A stretch of 64,000 bases of DNA from Candidatus Halocynthiibacter alkanivorans (GTDB lineage Bacteria > Pseudomonadota > Alphaproteobacteria > Rhodobacterales > Rhodobacteraceae): positions 1 through 64,000 of the forward strand of contig NZ_QOLB01000029.1 of NCBI RefSeq assembly GCF_003333265.1, read 5' to 3'. Each line of letters starts with the position of its first letter. The first letter of the stretch is position 1. Position numbers and translations under genes: made by a program. Below the pieces are notes generated by a model that was given only the letters and a program-made list of their open reading frames with translations, did no database searches and was not told the DNA's origin. Of the stretch, positions 36,276-45,765 are shown piece by piece.

Positions 36276-37517
36276 CTACTGTTGTGCCTCCCGCGGCAGC
36301 CTTTCCAGCGCCTTATCGAATTTTGGGAGTATCTCAGCAAAAAAAGAAACAATGTCCGAGCGCAACTTTTCTACTTCCTTTTCTTCGATCCCGTTTTTGA
36401 TGATCTTTTCCATCTGGCTCCGAGTGCGCAGGGCTGTGGAAGCAACCCTAGTAAACTCACCTGACAGCGCCTTAACTTTCAATGGTACGGCATCACCGTC
36501 CTTGAGGGCCTCGAAGAACATCCTGCGTACGCTGCTGTCGCCGCGACCTATGACCATCCTAGCCCCGACCCCGGATTTTGTGACCTCAATTTCGCACAAC
36601 AAGATCCTGTCTGTCGTTGTCCATTTGAGGGCGGTCATCATTCCTTGAATCTGATCCCACTGTTTAACTGCCAGCGAGAAATAGCGGGCATTTTGCGAAT
36701 TTCCCGTCACGCTCAGCTCGTGCCCGGTGGCGGTTTTAAGCGCATCGTTTAGTTGCGTCAGGGTGGCAACTCCGGCCATTTGTTTTGCCAGTTCATGCAC
36801 CGGATTGGGCTGACGCTCAGCAAGATACCCCAGTGCTTCCGGGTGGTTCTCCCAGATTTTCTGAGCCAGGTTTTCTAGGGTTGGGTCTTCCAAGTATCGT
36901 CTCCTCAACATTTGGGTATAGGATTCAAGCATCATGCGTGCCTTTGGCTCACCTATGCTGTCACGGTTTGCTGCTTCGAGTTTTTCCACTAGCGATGAAA
37001 AGCCGACATTGATCCACCTCGGGTCACTTGCTTCTTCGTCCTGGGCAGTAAGGAAAAAGAAGAAGCAACGCGCTTCGGGCCAAGTTTTCTCTACCGTAGT
37101 CTGATACGTTTTCAGTTGCCCTTTGCTTTCACTGGCCTCAACCTTGATCTCGACCACAAAGACTAGATCTTGGGATGGGATCTTGCCGGGTAGCCGCAGT
37201 AGCAGGTCAATGTTGCGCCACTCGCGCATAACTTCGATTTCCCCCAGGTCTTCAAGGTGCAATTGCAGAAGGAGCGCCAACTCGTCCGCAGCGGAAAGAA
37301 GGGTTTCCAGAAATGCCTGGGTAAAGTGGTCCTCAAAACCGTGAGGTCGCCGAGGGTCGACAATATCAGCCAGAAAACTGGAATGCTTGATTTCCATCCG
37401 GGCGACTGAAAGCGCCTCGAACGGGCAGTAGACATCCAATTTATCGCTCAACTCGGCGAAGTCTTCAGATTTCATGATTAGATCAGAAAGTTCGGTTACG
37501 TTGATGAGACCGTTCAA
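36276..37517 (-). CDS. PD-(D/E)XK nuclease superfamily protein (PDDEXK_4-like)
   Basis: A 413-residue putative endonuclease. The family pattern is visible: KHSSFLADIVDPRRPHGFED near 44-63, then REWRNIDLLLRLPGK and VFVVEIKVEASESKGQLKTY (D...E-x-K core, about 110-140). The second half is of unknown fold. It lies 130 bp upstream of the McrB-like gene in the same direction, so it may belong to the same defence unit. PDDEXK_4 proteins often occur in defence islands as stand-alone or accessory nucleases. Confidence 0.8.
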   Translation of the reverse strand: MNGLINVTELSDLIMKSEDFAELSDKLDVYCPFEALSVARMEIKHSSFLADIVDPRRPHGFEDHFTQAFLETLLSAADELALLLQLHLEDLGEIEVMREWRNIDLLLRLPGKIPSQDLVFVVEIKVEASESKGQLKTYQTTVEKTWPEARCFFFFLTAQDEEASDPRWINVGFSSLVEKLEAANRDSIGEPKARMMLESYTQMLRRRYLEDPTLENLAQKIWENHPEALGYLAERQPNPVHELAKQMAGVATLTQLNDALKTATGHELSVTGNSQNARYFSLAVKQWDQIQGMMTALKWTTTDRILLCEIEVTKSGVGARMVIGRGDSSVRRMFFEALKDGDAVPLKVKALSGEFTRVASTALRTRSQMEKIIKNGIEEKEVEKLRSDIVSFFAEILPKFDKALERLPREAQQ

Positions 37518-37730
37518 ATACTGCTCTCCAAGAATGGATTGTTTTTCTATGTTTTATACAAGTGTGTATCTTCGCTCAAATGTCCTTCACTAATAACAAG
37601 AGTTATTCAGGGCTGTACTATACGTCATTTAGTCACGCGAAATACAAATTGGTGCAACAAAACCATAAAGCTTGCGAATACCTATATTATTTTCTTCTTT
37701 TTCAGTGACTTCTATTGCGTCGGTTCACGT
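37518..37730. promoter_or_regulatory. AT-rich upstream region of the PDDEXK gene
   Basis: About 210 strongly AT-rich bases, presumably holding the promoter of the reverse-strand PDDEXK-McrB-McrC genes. No specific operator was identified. To the right it abuts the WYL relic. Confidence 0.4.
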
Positions 37731-37985
37731 CAATTCAAGCCTGCCCTTTCCCAAAAGTCTTGCGGTTCTTCAACTTCCACTGCATCTCCCAGGTCATGAG
37801 GTTCCACGCCATTTCGCGTGCTCCGCCAGCGCGAAAACGGACGGTCAGCGACCCATCGGAACGGGTCTCGGTTTTCTGCTCAGGATGAAACACGTATTCG
37901 GCTGCATCTGCAGCAACATCGGATCGAAATTTCCAGTGTAATCGGCGGAGCAATACTCGGCCACGGTAGCGGCGACATAGTGTTG
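37731..37985 (-). pseudogene. C-terminal relic of a WYL-domain regulator
   Basis: The reverse frame reads VAADAAEYVFHPEQKTETRS, then DGSLTVRFRAGGAREMAWNL MTW, which resembles the end of WYL-domain transcription factors. One base change of frame near 37785 would continue as DAVEVEEPQDFWERAGL to a stop at about 37731. The upstream end meets an IS21 end at about 37982. WYL proteins (BrxR, CapW) commonly control defence genes, so this may be the dead regulator of one of the nearby systems. Confidence 0.65.
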
Positions 37986-38345
37986 TCGCGGGCGGCGTAA
38001 AAGTCGGCCACTTTTGCCCTTTCGACATTCGGGAGGGCTTGGGGATATTTACCGTGGAATTGTATTTGAAGGTTTGCCGGGCTCATTTTCATGATGGTCT
38101 GAGCGGACGCCAGATAGCACGAGATTTTGGGATCAGCCGGGACAGTGTTTCAAAGATGCTGGCGTATTCGGAACCGCCTAGATATCGACGAACGGCACCG
38201 ATCAAGCGGCCCAAGCTGGATGAGTTCACCGCCAATATTGACCAATGGCTTTTTGAGGATAAGACGCGCCCGCGCAAGCAGCGTCATACGGCCAAACGGG
38301 TGTTCGAGCGGCTTCGTGATGAATGTGGGTTCACGGGTGGCAACC
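37982..38345 (+). mobile_element. IS21-family left end with truncated istA
   Basis: Starts with TGTTGTCGCGGGCGGCGTAA at about 37979-37998, like IS21 ends of this group. A forward frame from 38039 is an IstA N-terminus: HFHDGLSGRQIARDFGISRD, then RPRKQRHTAKRVFERLRDEC, ending at GFTGG. After that the DDE integrase domain is missing and the frame enters unrelated sequence. Confidence 0.82.
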
Positions 38346-38688
38346 TCTCAGAACTTCCTGACGAGAACCTGCCGGAAAATCACGGCGTGGCTTTTCATCC
38401 CGTTACTGCTCCCCCGGTTTTTGTCGGGCACTACAAGATGAAGGGGAAACCAAAAGTGGAAACTGTTCGGGTTGCCTGCCTTGATTACCCTGATGCGCCT
38501 TGCGTTTATTGCTGGCGAGGCGAATCAGATTTGAGGAACTCGTCTATGTATCGTGTCCCTGCCATTTAAGCTCCCTGGGGCTGAATGAACTTGCAAAACT
38601 TGGTTTTCCATTGGGGCAGCGCATGCGTAAGATAGAAATTCAATCGGGTATTTTGGATAACTTTTTGGCGATTTTAAAGAAAGGGTGA
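38346..38688 (+). pseudogene. 3' remnant of the first gene of the AddAB-like operon
   Basis: Downstream of the IS21 scar, a forward frame ends with LGLNELAKLGFPLGQRMRKI, then EIQSGILDNFLAILKKG and a TGA at 38686-38688, 3 bp before the next start. The tight spacing suggests it is the tail of a gene that was co-translated with addB. Its 5' part, and perhaps a second frame across 38346-38500 (VFVGHYKMKGKPKVETVRVA), was lost or shifted when the IS21 scar formed. I cannot identify the original protein. Confidence 0.5.
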
Positions 38689-38691
38689 GGC

Positions 38692-41244
38692 ATGGCAATT
38701 ATTTGGTCCAACCTCGTTACACGACATCCGGATACCGGTGCCTATCGGATACTGACGCCTGATCTGCTGGCCGAGGTCCATTTGGCACCCATTAATCCGC
38801 AACTGGATTGGGAAACTGCCCTGTCCCATCCGAATGCTCCGTGGTCTGCGAGTTTTTCTGCCGCTCCTCGTCCGGTTCGACAGGCGGTGGAACGGGCCTT
38901 TCGCGATCTGGTTTCGGCCACGCCGGACGGGCAGATAGATCGGATAGATGAAACCGCATTGCCCGATGGCCGCGCGCGACGACATTTGAAAGGTTTGTTG
39001 GCCCTTGGCCGCAATCTTGGCGCATTGCCGGAAGATTTGGCCGTGGTGCGGCATGTGCTGGGGGGTGCCGCTTCGCTGGAGCCGCTGCCAATGTGCCCGC
39101 CCCCCGAGACCGGGTTCGATAGTGTTCTCGAAGAGGCGTTGCATGCCCAGCTTTGTGCAGTTCACGGGGTGGCTCCGGCACGGCAAGGACTGCCGTCGTC
39201 TGCCGGTATGGAAGGTACCGCGTTGCGCCATGTGCAGGATGCACTAACTGACACTTTAGCGGAGCGAGTGGCTCCCGATGACAGCCTGCGGTTTTTCGGT
39301 GTACGCGATATGGGCGAGGAAGCGGAACTGGCCGCCGGTATAGCCCGGAAACTGATCAACACCGGTTGCGCGCCGCACGAGATTGCGGTGATGCTGCCGG
39401 ACGCAACCTATGGTGCCGATTTATTCCTGTCCGGGTTCGAGGCGGCGGGCATTCCGCTGAGCGGTGTTCCTGAAACTGCAGAGCGGGACACTGCGGGCGA
39501 GATTTTGTGGTTGTTGCTGCGAGCTTTACGCCAGCACCCGCCTGTCATGGTGCTGGCGTCTTTGTGTCTGTTGCCGGACATGCCCTGGCCTGAAGAACAG
39601 GGTAGAAAGATGGCCCGTTCTCTCATGGATTATGGCAAGCGGGATGTGCTGCCCGACTGGTTGACAGATGCGCTTCGCCAAGAGCCGCGCTCCTACAAGG
39701 CTTTGATGGGACGGCTTTGGGAATTGGCCAGACATCTGCCGACCCTCAAAGACAGGGTTGGACGAGTTGCCGTCCTAGCACCGTCGGATGAAAGCGCGTC
39801 GCCGGACTGGGAGATTCTGCTGGAGGCAACGCGCCCCGAGACATCGCTTCCACAGGCGGGCGAGCGGTTTGTTGAGGCAGCCAGCCTGTGGCTGGGTGAT
39901 GCAGAGCCATGGCGGGCAGCCAGGCACCTGATTGTCGCGGGATTTGCAGGCAATTCCTTTCCGCGTGGCGCTGGTGTCGGGCCGGTGTTTCTGGACAGCG
40001 AACTGCAGCAATTGCAGGATCTGTGCGGCCTGCGGTTGCCACCGCGGGCGCTGCTAATGCGCCGCAATCTCTCTCTTTTCAGCCGCCAGATTGGCGCGGT
40101 ATCAGGATCAATCAGCTTCATCTCTCCCAGCCGGGACCTGGCGGGCAAGAAACTTGGCCCAACCACTGCATTGTCACTCATCGCCCGGGCGCTTGAGAGT
40201 GGGGATGAGGATGCGGGCGCTCTGGTGAGTAATCTGCGAACCTTACCTGTGAGCGATTGGCCCTGTGCGGCGGTTTCCGTGGCCCAAACCCTTGATGTGA
40301 CCCCTGTTTTCCCCGCAACTGGGAATTTGGCGATCCGGCGCGATGTGCTGCGTATTCGCCAAGACGAGGGTGGGGTAATGAAACCGCAGTCGCCCAGCCG
40401 TCTGGAAACAATGCTGGTCAGCCCCCTTGTCTGGGTAATGACCGAGGCCGGTGCACGTCAGGTCGAATGGCGACCTGAGACGATGGATATTCTGGTGCAG
40501 GGGAGCCTGTATCATGCGGTGCTCGAAAATCTGTTTCCGGAGGGAGAGCCGACGCCCGATGAAGCACGACTACGGGCCAATTTTGATGCAGCATTTGATA
40601 AGGCGGTTCGAAAAAAGGCGCGGTTCTTGCAGGATGACCTCTGGAGCGTGGAGCATGCCAATCACCGCGCTGAAGCGATGAAAATAGCGATGGTCTGGCG
40701 CTCGCGATTGGAAGAAGTTGGCGCGAAGGTCATAGCCACCGAACAGCCGCTGGCTGGAGACGCATTGGGCCTGCGACTGAATGGTTTCGCCGATACGGTT
40801 CTCGAATTACCGGATGGCCAAAAACTGGTGGTGGATTTCAAAACCTCCAAATCCAATACGCGCCGCCAGCGGATGGAGGCAGGTTGGGATATTCAGGTGG
40901 CTCTCTACCAGCATATGATCTCGCGTCCCGGGAACAAGGAAACTGCCGCGATCAAGGCAGGCGGATGTACTCCGGCAATTGCCTATCATCTTCTGCGCGA
41001 CGGGGTCACGCTTGGCAACGGGTTAAACCATGATGGGGTCGGGATCGAAAGCATCAGTAGCGACATTTCCGGTGAAGCCATGCAGCGATTGACCCGGACC
41101 ATAGCAGAACTGGGAGGCGGGACGATCCGCCTCAATCGGACCAGGGATGTGTCGTTTTTTGAAAAAGAAGCTGGCATCGCCCCGTATGCGCTGAAGGATA
41201 ACCCACTGGGCGCGGTCTTCATAATGGCCGAGGACGAAGCCTAA
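38692..41244 (+). CDS. AddB-like PD-(D/E)XK nuclease / inactive helicase subunit
   Basis: An 850-residue protein with the general layout of AddB. A helicase-like first two thirds lacks a visible Walker A. A C-terminal nuclease reads NGFADTVLELPDGQKLVVDF KTSKSNTRR near 695-720, then QVALYQHMI (PD-(D/E)xK with the VDFKTSK core). AddB proteins pair with AddA to resect DNA ends. This copy lies 1 bp before an AddA-like gene, inside a mobile defence island, rather than in a chromosomal addAB locus. It is shorter than usual chromosomal AddB (about 1000-1150 aa). A DNA-end-processing defence role is my inference. Confidence 0.8.
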   Translation: MAIIWSNLVTRHPDTGAYRILTPDLLAEVHLAPINPQLDWETALSHPNAPWSASFSAAPRPVRQAVERAFRDLVSATPDGQIDRIDETALPDGRARRHLKGLLALGRNLGALPEDLAVVRHVLGGAASLEPLPMCPPPETGFDSVLEEALHAQLCAVHGVAPARQGLPSSAGMEGTALRHVQDALTDTLAERVAPDDSLRFFGVRDMGEEAELAAGIARKLINTGCAPHEIAVMLPDATYGADLFLSGFEAAGIPLSGVPETAERDTAGEILWLLLRALRQHPPVMVLASLCLLPDMPWPEEQGRKMARSLMDYGKRDVLPDWLTDALRQEPRSYKALMGRLWELARHLPTLKDRVGRVAVLAPSDESASPDWEILLEATRPETSLPQAGERFVEAASLWLGDAEPWRAARHLIVAGFAGNSFPRGAGVGPVFLDSELQQLQDLCGLRLPPRALLMRRNLSLFSRQIGAVSGSISFISPSRDLAGKKLGPTTALSLIARALESGDEDAGALVSNLRTLPVSDWPCAAVSVAQTLDVTPVFPATGNLAIRRDVLRIRQDEGGVMKPQSPSRLETMLVSPLVWVMTEAGARQVEWRPETMDILVQGSLYHAVLENLFPEGEPTPDEARLRANFDAAFDKAVRKKARFLQDDLWSVEHANHRAEAMKIAMVWRSRLEEVGAKVIATEQPLAGDALGLRLNGFADTVLELPDGQKLVVDFKTSKSNTRRQRMEAGWDIQVALYQHMISRPGNKETAAIKAGGCTPAIAYHLLRDGVTLGNGLNHDGVGIESISSDISGEAMQRLTRTIAELGGGTIRLNRTRDVSFFEKEAGIAPYALKDNPLGAVFIMAEDEA

Positions 41245-41245
41245 C

Positions 41246-44200
41246 ATGACAAGCAATTTCAAGATCATTCCCGCCAACGCGGGTGCGGGCAAAACCTATC
41301 ATCTGACCGAGACTCTGACCGGATGGATCGACAGCGGAGAGGTTTCTCCGGAAAAAGTATTGGCCGTGACCTTTACAGAGGCCGCAGCACAAGAACTGCG
41401 GGACAGGATCAGGGCCGAGCTGCTGAAAAAGGGGTTGGTTGACAAGACGTTGCGGCTCGACAGCGCCTATATCTCCACCATTCACGGGTTGGGGCAGCGG
41501 CTGTTAACCGAACATGCCTTTGCAGCTGGTGGTTCGCCCGCACCACGCTTGTTGGAAGAGGCTGAACGTGATTTCCTGATCCGCCGGGTTCTTGCCGGGA
41601 GTGAAGGGCTCAAACCAATCATGGCCAATCTGGGACGGTTCGGGTTCCGTTACAATCAGCAAGGCGGTTCTGCAGAACAGCAGTTTCGAGATGCAATGTT
41701 GAACACGATCAACCAGCTTCTTTCGCTCGGTGCGCATGGGGGTCGTTCGGCCATCACCAATGAGTCGGTGGCCGAACTAGAGAAAATCTACGGCCCCGTC
41801 GAAGCAGACGGGAAAGCGTTGCAATGGGCGTTGCTCGAGGCGGTTAACAGGTTGCTTTCGGCATTCCCGAAAGGGATCTCTGACGCCTTTGACAAATCTT
41901 CTCTGAAAGATACCTTCCGCAGGAACCACGCGGACTTGAAACGTGCCTCTGACCCGGACGAGTTGTCGCAAAACTGGCGGCTTTGGAAAGACCTGCGCAG
42001 TTTACGTCTGTCCAAAAGGGGATCAACCACACCTGAAGGGTACGACGCTCTAGCCGGGGCCGTGATGGCGGCGGCCGATGGTATCCAGCACCATCCGGGG
42101 CCATTACACGATGCGGCATTCCTTCTGCGCAGCCTGATCCAGGGGGCACAAAACGTAATTGAGGAGTTTGGTGCGCTTAAACGCCGGATCGGTGTTGTGG
42201 ACTACGCCGATATGGTCACCGGGGCCGAGGCGCTGTTGCGCGAAGATGAGGATGTGCTCAACGCAATTTTGGCCGAGATCGACTGCGTGGTGATCGATGA
42301 GTTTCAGGATACGAACCCGGTTCAGTTCGCCTTTCTATGGACGCTGGCGCGCCGCGCAAAACGCACGATCCTTGTCGGGGATGCGAAGCAGTCGATCATG
42401 GGGTTTCAGGGCGCAGATGTGCGCCTGACCGAGGCGTTGGTGTCTCAGAACAGCATTGCCGTGCATCATCTGGAATATAATTGGCGCAGTTCTGCCGAGC
42501 TTGTCCGATTTTTCAACTCGGTTTCAACTCGGCTTTTCGGGCCGGAGTATCACGCCTCAAAACCCACGCGGGAGCAACCTGACGCAACATTTCTGGAAAT
42601 ACTGAAATGCCCCAATGGGCGTGGCTCCAGAGGTGGGAAGACCCGGCCCTATCACAATACGGCCATGCGGATTGCAGCAATGCTGGAGGACGGCGAGCGG
42701 ATTGTCGACCCCGACACAGAGGTCGAGCGGCCAGTGCGCCCCGAGGATATTGCGGTCCTTTGCACGACCCATGGCCAGATGGCGCAATACGCCACGGCAC
42801 TGAGGGCATTGAACATCAACGTGCAGATGACAGCGACAGGGTGGTGGGAGAGTGCAGCTATGCAATTGGCCCGCCACGCTATCGCTTTCGCCGCGGACCC
42901 GTCAGATTCTTACGCGGCACTGGGGTGGCTGACATTGGGACCTGAGGCGATACCGCTGCAAGTTGCGATTGAGCAGCTTACCGAAGGCACGTTGTGCGGC
43001 AATCCGATTTTACGACCTCTGGCGGAGATTTCCAGTCTTGCCTCTAATGTCCGAACGCCGAATTTCGTCCGTATTGTGCTGGAGAAGACGGGCCTGATGA
43101 GTTGGGCACTTAGCCAGCCAAATCCAGCACAGATGCGCGCCGATCTTCTGCGACTGGTGTATGAGGCCGAAAGATTTACCGATATGGAAGTTGATCTGTT
43201 GGCGACCGAAGGCTTCTTCGGTTCCTCGCCTGAGGTCTTTCTCGGCTGGTTGGCAGAACGGCAGTCCCTCAAGGACGCAGACAAACGCCCCGATCCTGCT
43301 GGAGCAGCAGGGCAAGGTGTTGAGCTGGTGACATGGTTTGGCGCAAAGGGGCGGGAATGGCCTGTGGTCGTTGTTGCTCAGCTAGACGGAAAATTTGCCA
43401 GCCGAGCGGGCGAGATCAAAGCTGGCTTCGCCAATTTCGACAATCTCGAAAATGTGCTGGACAGCGCACGGCTGGACTGGTTTCCAAAACTCGATGTGGC
43501 TGAAAAGGTCGATGATTTTGCCAACCACAACCGCCCGGGAGATGAACGTAATGCACGGCGACTGCTCTACGTGGCGATGACGCGGGCGCGTGATCGATTG
43601 GTTCTGGAATGGCCCGAAGCCTCAATCGGAAAAACGCAAGATGGAGAGAACCGCAGCTATATTGATTTTTTCCTCGAAACCGCCGATGTGGCATTGGACG
43701 AGGGTCAGATCAGGATTGGGAGCGACGTGTTTGCCGTTCGGATAACCCAGGGTGAAGGCGAATGCCCCGAGATCTTCGATGATCCACCCGAAACAAAATG
43801 GCCTGAACACCTCCGACTTGGTGAACGTCACGCTGCAGATGCCAAAGAAGCAATATCGTTGACTCCTTGGCGGCAGCAGCCATCTGCTGCAGAAGGTGAG
43901 CCAGTAACGATACCTTTGCGCGATCACACATTTGGCCCGGCCGTGACCGGTCTGGGTTTGGACTCTCCTACCGCCCGGGGTACGGCAGCACACATCGTTC
44001 TGCGGGCCTGTTTGATCGACCCGAACCGGGATCTGGAACCGGTCATACGCGCCAGCGGGCTGCAACCGGATAAAGTCGCACTTTTGCGCGATCAGGCTGC
44101 GGCAATGGCGGATTGGCTACGAGCACAAGGATTTGACCGGCTGCATCCGGAGTTACCAATGCAAGACGTTGCCGCGTCCGGCGCAGAGACAAACGCGATT

Positions 44201-44416
44201 ATCGACTGCCTCGCCGAAGGGCCGGACGGCGTTCTAATTATCGACCACAAGACCGGGCCTGTCTCAAATACCACCGAACGATTTAGCAATTACTGGCCTC
44301 AGCTAGAGGCCTATGCCGCCCTAGTGCGCACTGCATTACCAAACAAGAAACTTTGCGGTGTGGCGGTCAACTGGGTCGATTTGGGTGTTCTCACCCTGAG
44401 CGAGTCTCTCTCTTGA
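41246..44416 (+). CDS. AddA-like UvrD/Rep helicase with C-terminal nuclease
   Basis: A 1056-residue SF1 helicase. Motif I PANAGAGKTYHL is near 8-20. Motif II CVVIDEFQDTNPVQF is near 348. Motif III LVGDAKQSIMGFQGAD is near 380. Motif VI LLYVAMTRARDRLVLEW is near 775. A C-terminal PD-(D/E)xK nuclease remnant follows, with VLIIDHKTGP near 1000 and QLEAYAALV. This is the AddA layout, slightly shorter than chromosomal AddA (about 1150-1250 aa). Translationally coupled to the AddB-like gene. Neither chi recognition nor host specificity can be read from the sequence. It converges on the terminase gene. Confidence 0.85.
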   Translation: MTSNFKIIPANAGAGKTYHLTETLTGWIDSGEVSPEKVLAVTFTEAAAQELRDRIRAELLKKGLVDKTLRLDSAYISTIHGLGQRLLTEHAFAAGGSPAPRLLEEAERDFLIRRVLAGSEGLKPIMANLGRFGFRYNQQGGSAEQQFRDAMLNTINQLLSLGAHGGRSAITNESVAELEKIYGPVEADGKALQWALLEAVNRLLSAFPKGISDAFDKSSLKDTFRRNHADLKRASDPDELSQNWRLWKDLRSLRLSKRGSTTPEGYDALAGAVMAAADGIQHHPGPLHDAAFLLRSLIQGAQNVIEEFGALKRRIGVVDYADMVTGAEALLREDEDVLNAILAEIDCVVIDEFQDTNPVQFAFLWTLARRAKRTILVGDAKQSIMGFQGADVRLTEALVSQNSIAVHHLEYNWRSSAELVRFFNSVSTRLFGPEYHASKPTREQPDATFLEILKCPNGRGSRGGKTRPYHNTAMRIAAMLEDGERIVDPDTEVERPVRPEDIAVLCTTHGQMAQYATALRALNINVQMTATGWWESAAMQLARHAIAFAADPSDSYAALGWLTLGPEAIPLQVAIEQLTEGTLCGNPILRPLAEISSLASNVRTPNFVRIVLEKTGLMSWALSQPNPAQMRADLLRLVYEAERFTDMEVDLLATEGFFGSSPEVFLGWLAERQSLKDADKRPDPAGAAGQGVELVTWFGAKGREWPVVVVAQLDGKFASRAGEIKAGFANFDNLENVLDSARLDWFPKLDVAEKVDDFANHNRPGDERNARRLLYVAMTRARDRLVLEWPEASIGKTQDGENRSYIDFFLETADVALDEGQIRIGSDVFAVRITQGEGECPEIFDDPPETKWPEHLRLGERHAADAKEAISLTPWRQQPSAAEGEPVTIPLRDHTFGPAVTGLGLDSPTARGTAAHIVLRACLIDPNRDLEPVIRASGLQPDKVALLRDQAAAMADWLRAQGFDRLHPELPMQDVAASGAETNAIIDCLAEGPDGVLIIDHKTGPVSNTTERFSNYWPQLEAYAALVRTALPNKKLCGVAVNWVDLGVLTLSESLS

Positions 44417-44760
44417 AGCCGGGACCGAGCATGAAGTGACCAATACGGAGAAATAGCTTTCCTCGAAAGCGCCCTAGTCCAATCCGTAAACGAGACCACA
44501 GATGTGCTAGTGTTGGCGGATTTCATTCAGTGCCTCTGCCATATGGGCAAAACGATGAGATCCGCCGTTAAAGGTCACAACATGATAATGGGGGAAAAGA
44601 CGCTTTTCTGTTTCCCGGGAAGAAAATAATTCGTCTCCCAAATCTAATAGAATGAGGCCGCAAGGGGCCCACCTGGCCGTGTGTGTTTAGTCAGACGGTT
44701 ACCGTAGCAAACATTGTCTATCGTTTGACCCAAATTATTTCGCTACCACCTGTTCTATTT
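44417..44760. other. Convergent intergenic region
   Basis: About 340 bases between the AddA-like stop and the terS stop. No open frame with family features is seen. No perfect terminator hairpin was found by eye, although bidirectional termination would be expected here. Confidence 0.4.
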
Positions 44761-45492
44761 CTAGGACGAAATCGGCGCCTTGCTGCCGCAACGGCCTATT
44801 TCAGAAATCAGTTCTTCCAATGGATCTGTTACATTCTCTTGGGTTTGGTCTTTGAACATACCAAGGTATTTTGCCAATTGATCAAGTGCGTGCATTTTGT
44901 CGAGCACCTTTATCTCAACCCCGTATTGATTGGCCCTTATGCCATTGTAAAGAAGCGCGACATTGCCCGTCAGGCGAGTCGTGTCTGCGTACGTAGCAAA
45001 TGAACTTCCGAGACCATCGCATTCGGGGCAATCGGGGCTTGGGGGGAGTGTTCGCTTGTACCCGAAGCCCCCCGAACTATCTGGAGACTTTTCGCGTTCT
45101 TGCTTCACTGCAGTGAGGTTATTAAATTCGATCTCTGCCTGCTCGAACTCTCGATGGGTACGCCAATGGTACTTGTTATCGTGCCCGTAACAGTAGCGAC
45201 ACGCACCAACCTTGAGAGACATCAACTCATTGACGTCAGCGGTGGCTATGTCGGCCCACATCCGGGAAACAATAACTGCGTCAAATTTGATCTCTTCGAT
45301 AATCGTGTTGGTGATTTCGGTTTCAAGTTCGTCAACCCTAGCTGCAATTTCAGGTTTTTTCAGGAGATCGTGTCCCTGTGAGCCTGCGGTCTTTGGAGAA
45401 TACCCGGCCCGAATAGCAGCCTGAGTGGCGTTCCTATCAGCCGTATATTCAAGACTAAAAAGTTCGTGGCGTTTGTTTTTCAGCTTGGTCAT
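44761..45492 (-). CDS. terS: Phage terminase small subunit
   Basis: A 243-residue Terminase_2-type small subunit. The N-terminal HTH reads NATQAAIRAGYSPKTAGSQG HDLLKKPEIAARV near 20-52. Two Cys pairs (CRYCYGHD near 118; CPECDGLG near 154) flank a helical segment and could bind zinc, as in many terminase small subunits of this sort. TerS selects the DNA to be packaged. No large terminase, portal or capsid gene is present in the island, so it could only redirect a helper phage's packaging machinery or be a leftover. Last gene of a reverse-strand cluster. Confidence 0.85.
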   Translation of the reverse strand: MTKLKNKRHELFSLEYTADRNATQAAIRAGYSPKTAGSQGHDLLKKPEIAARVDELETEITNTIIEEIKFDAVIVSRMWADIATADVNELMSLKVGACRYCYGHDNKYHWRTHREFEQAEIEFNNLTAVKQEREKSPDSSGGFGYKRTLPPSPDCPECDGLGSSFATYADTTRLTGNVALLYNGIRANQYGVEIKVLDKMHALDQLAKYLGMFKDQTQENVTDPLEELISEIGRCGSKAPISS

Positions 45493-45531
45493 TTCTTTAT
45501 TCCCAGATGCGCTCTCATGCTCACCGTCGCC

Positions 45532-45765
45532 TCACCATGCAGTGATGCAGATAGTGCACATCTCTAAATATGGTAAAACTACAGGCCAACCACTCAGTTT
45601 ATTGGCGAACGTTCGATGCCAAATATCCTGGCGCGCGCATTTCAGATGACGCGCACCGATAGCGCAGACGGCGACGCCGCCTTCGCTCTCCGGGTCGGCG
45701 ATGATTTTCGTGCGGCCAAACTTCGTGCCGCGGCCTTGGTCGATCGCAACATGAAAGCGGGTCAT
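45532..45765 (-). CDS. Small hypothetical protein of the satellite-like module
   Basis: A 77-residue protein without recognised family. The opening TRFHVAIDQGRGTKFGRTKI reads like a beta-rich nucleic-acid-related fold. The start overlaps the stop of the upstream winged-helix gene by 4 bp (45762-45765), and this coupling is the main argument that it is real. Position between replication-like and terminase genes is typical for small phage or satellite accessory genes. Confidence 0.55.
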   Translation of the reverse strand: MTRFHVAIDQGRGTKFGRTKIIADPESEGGVAVCAIGARHLKCARQDIWHRTFANKLSGWPVVLPYLEMCTICITAW

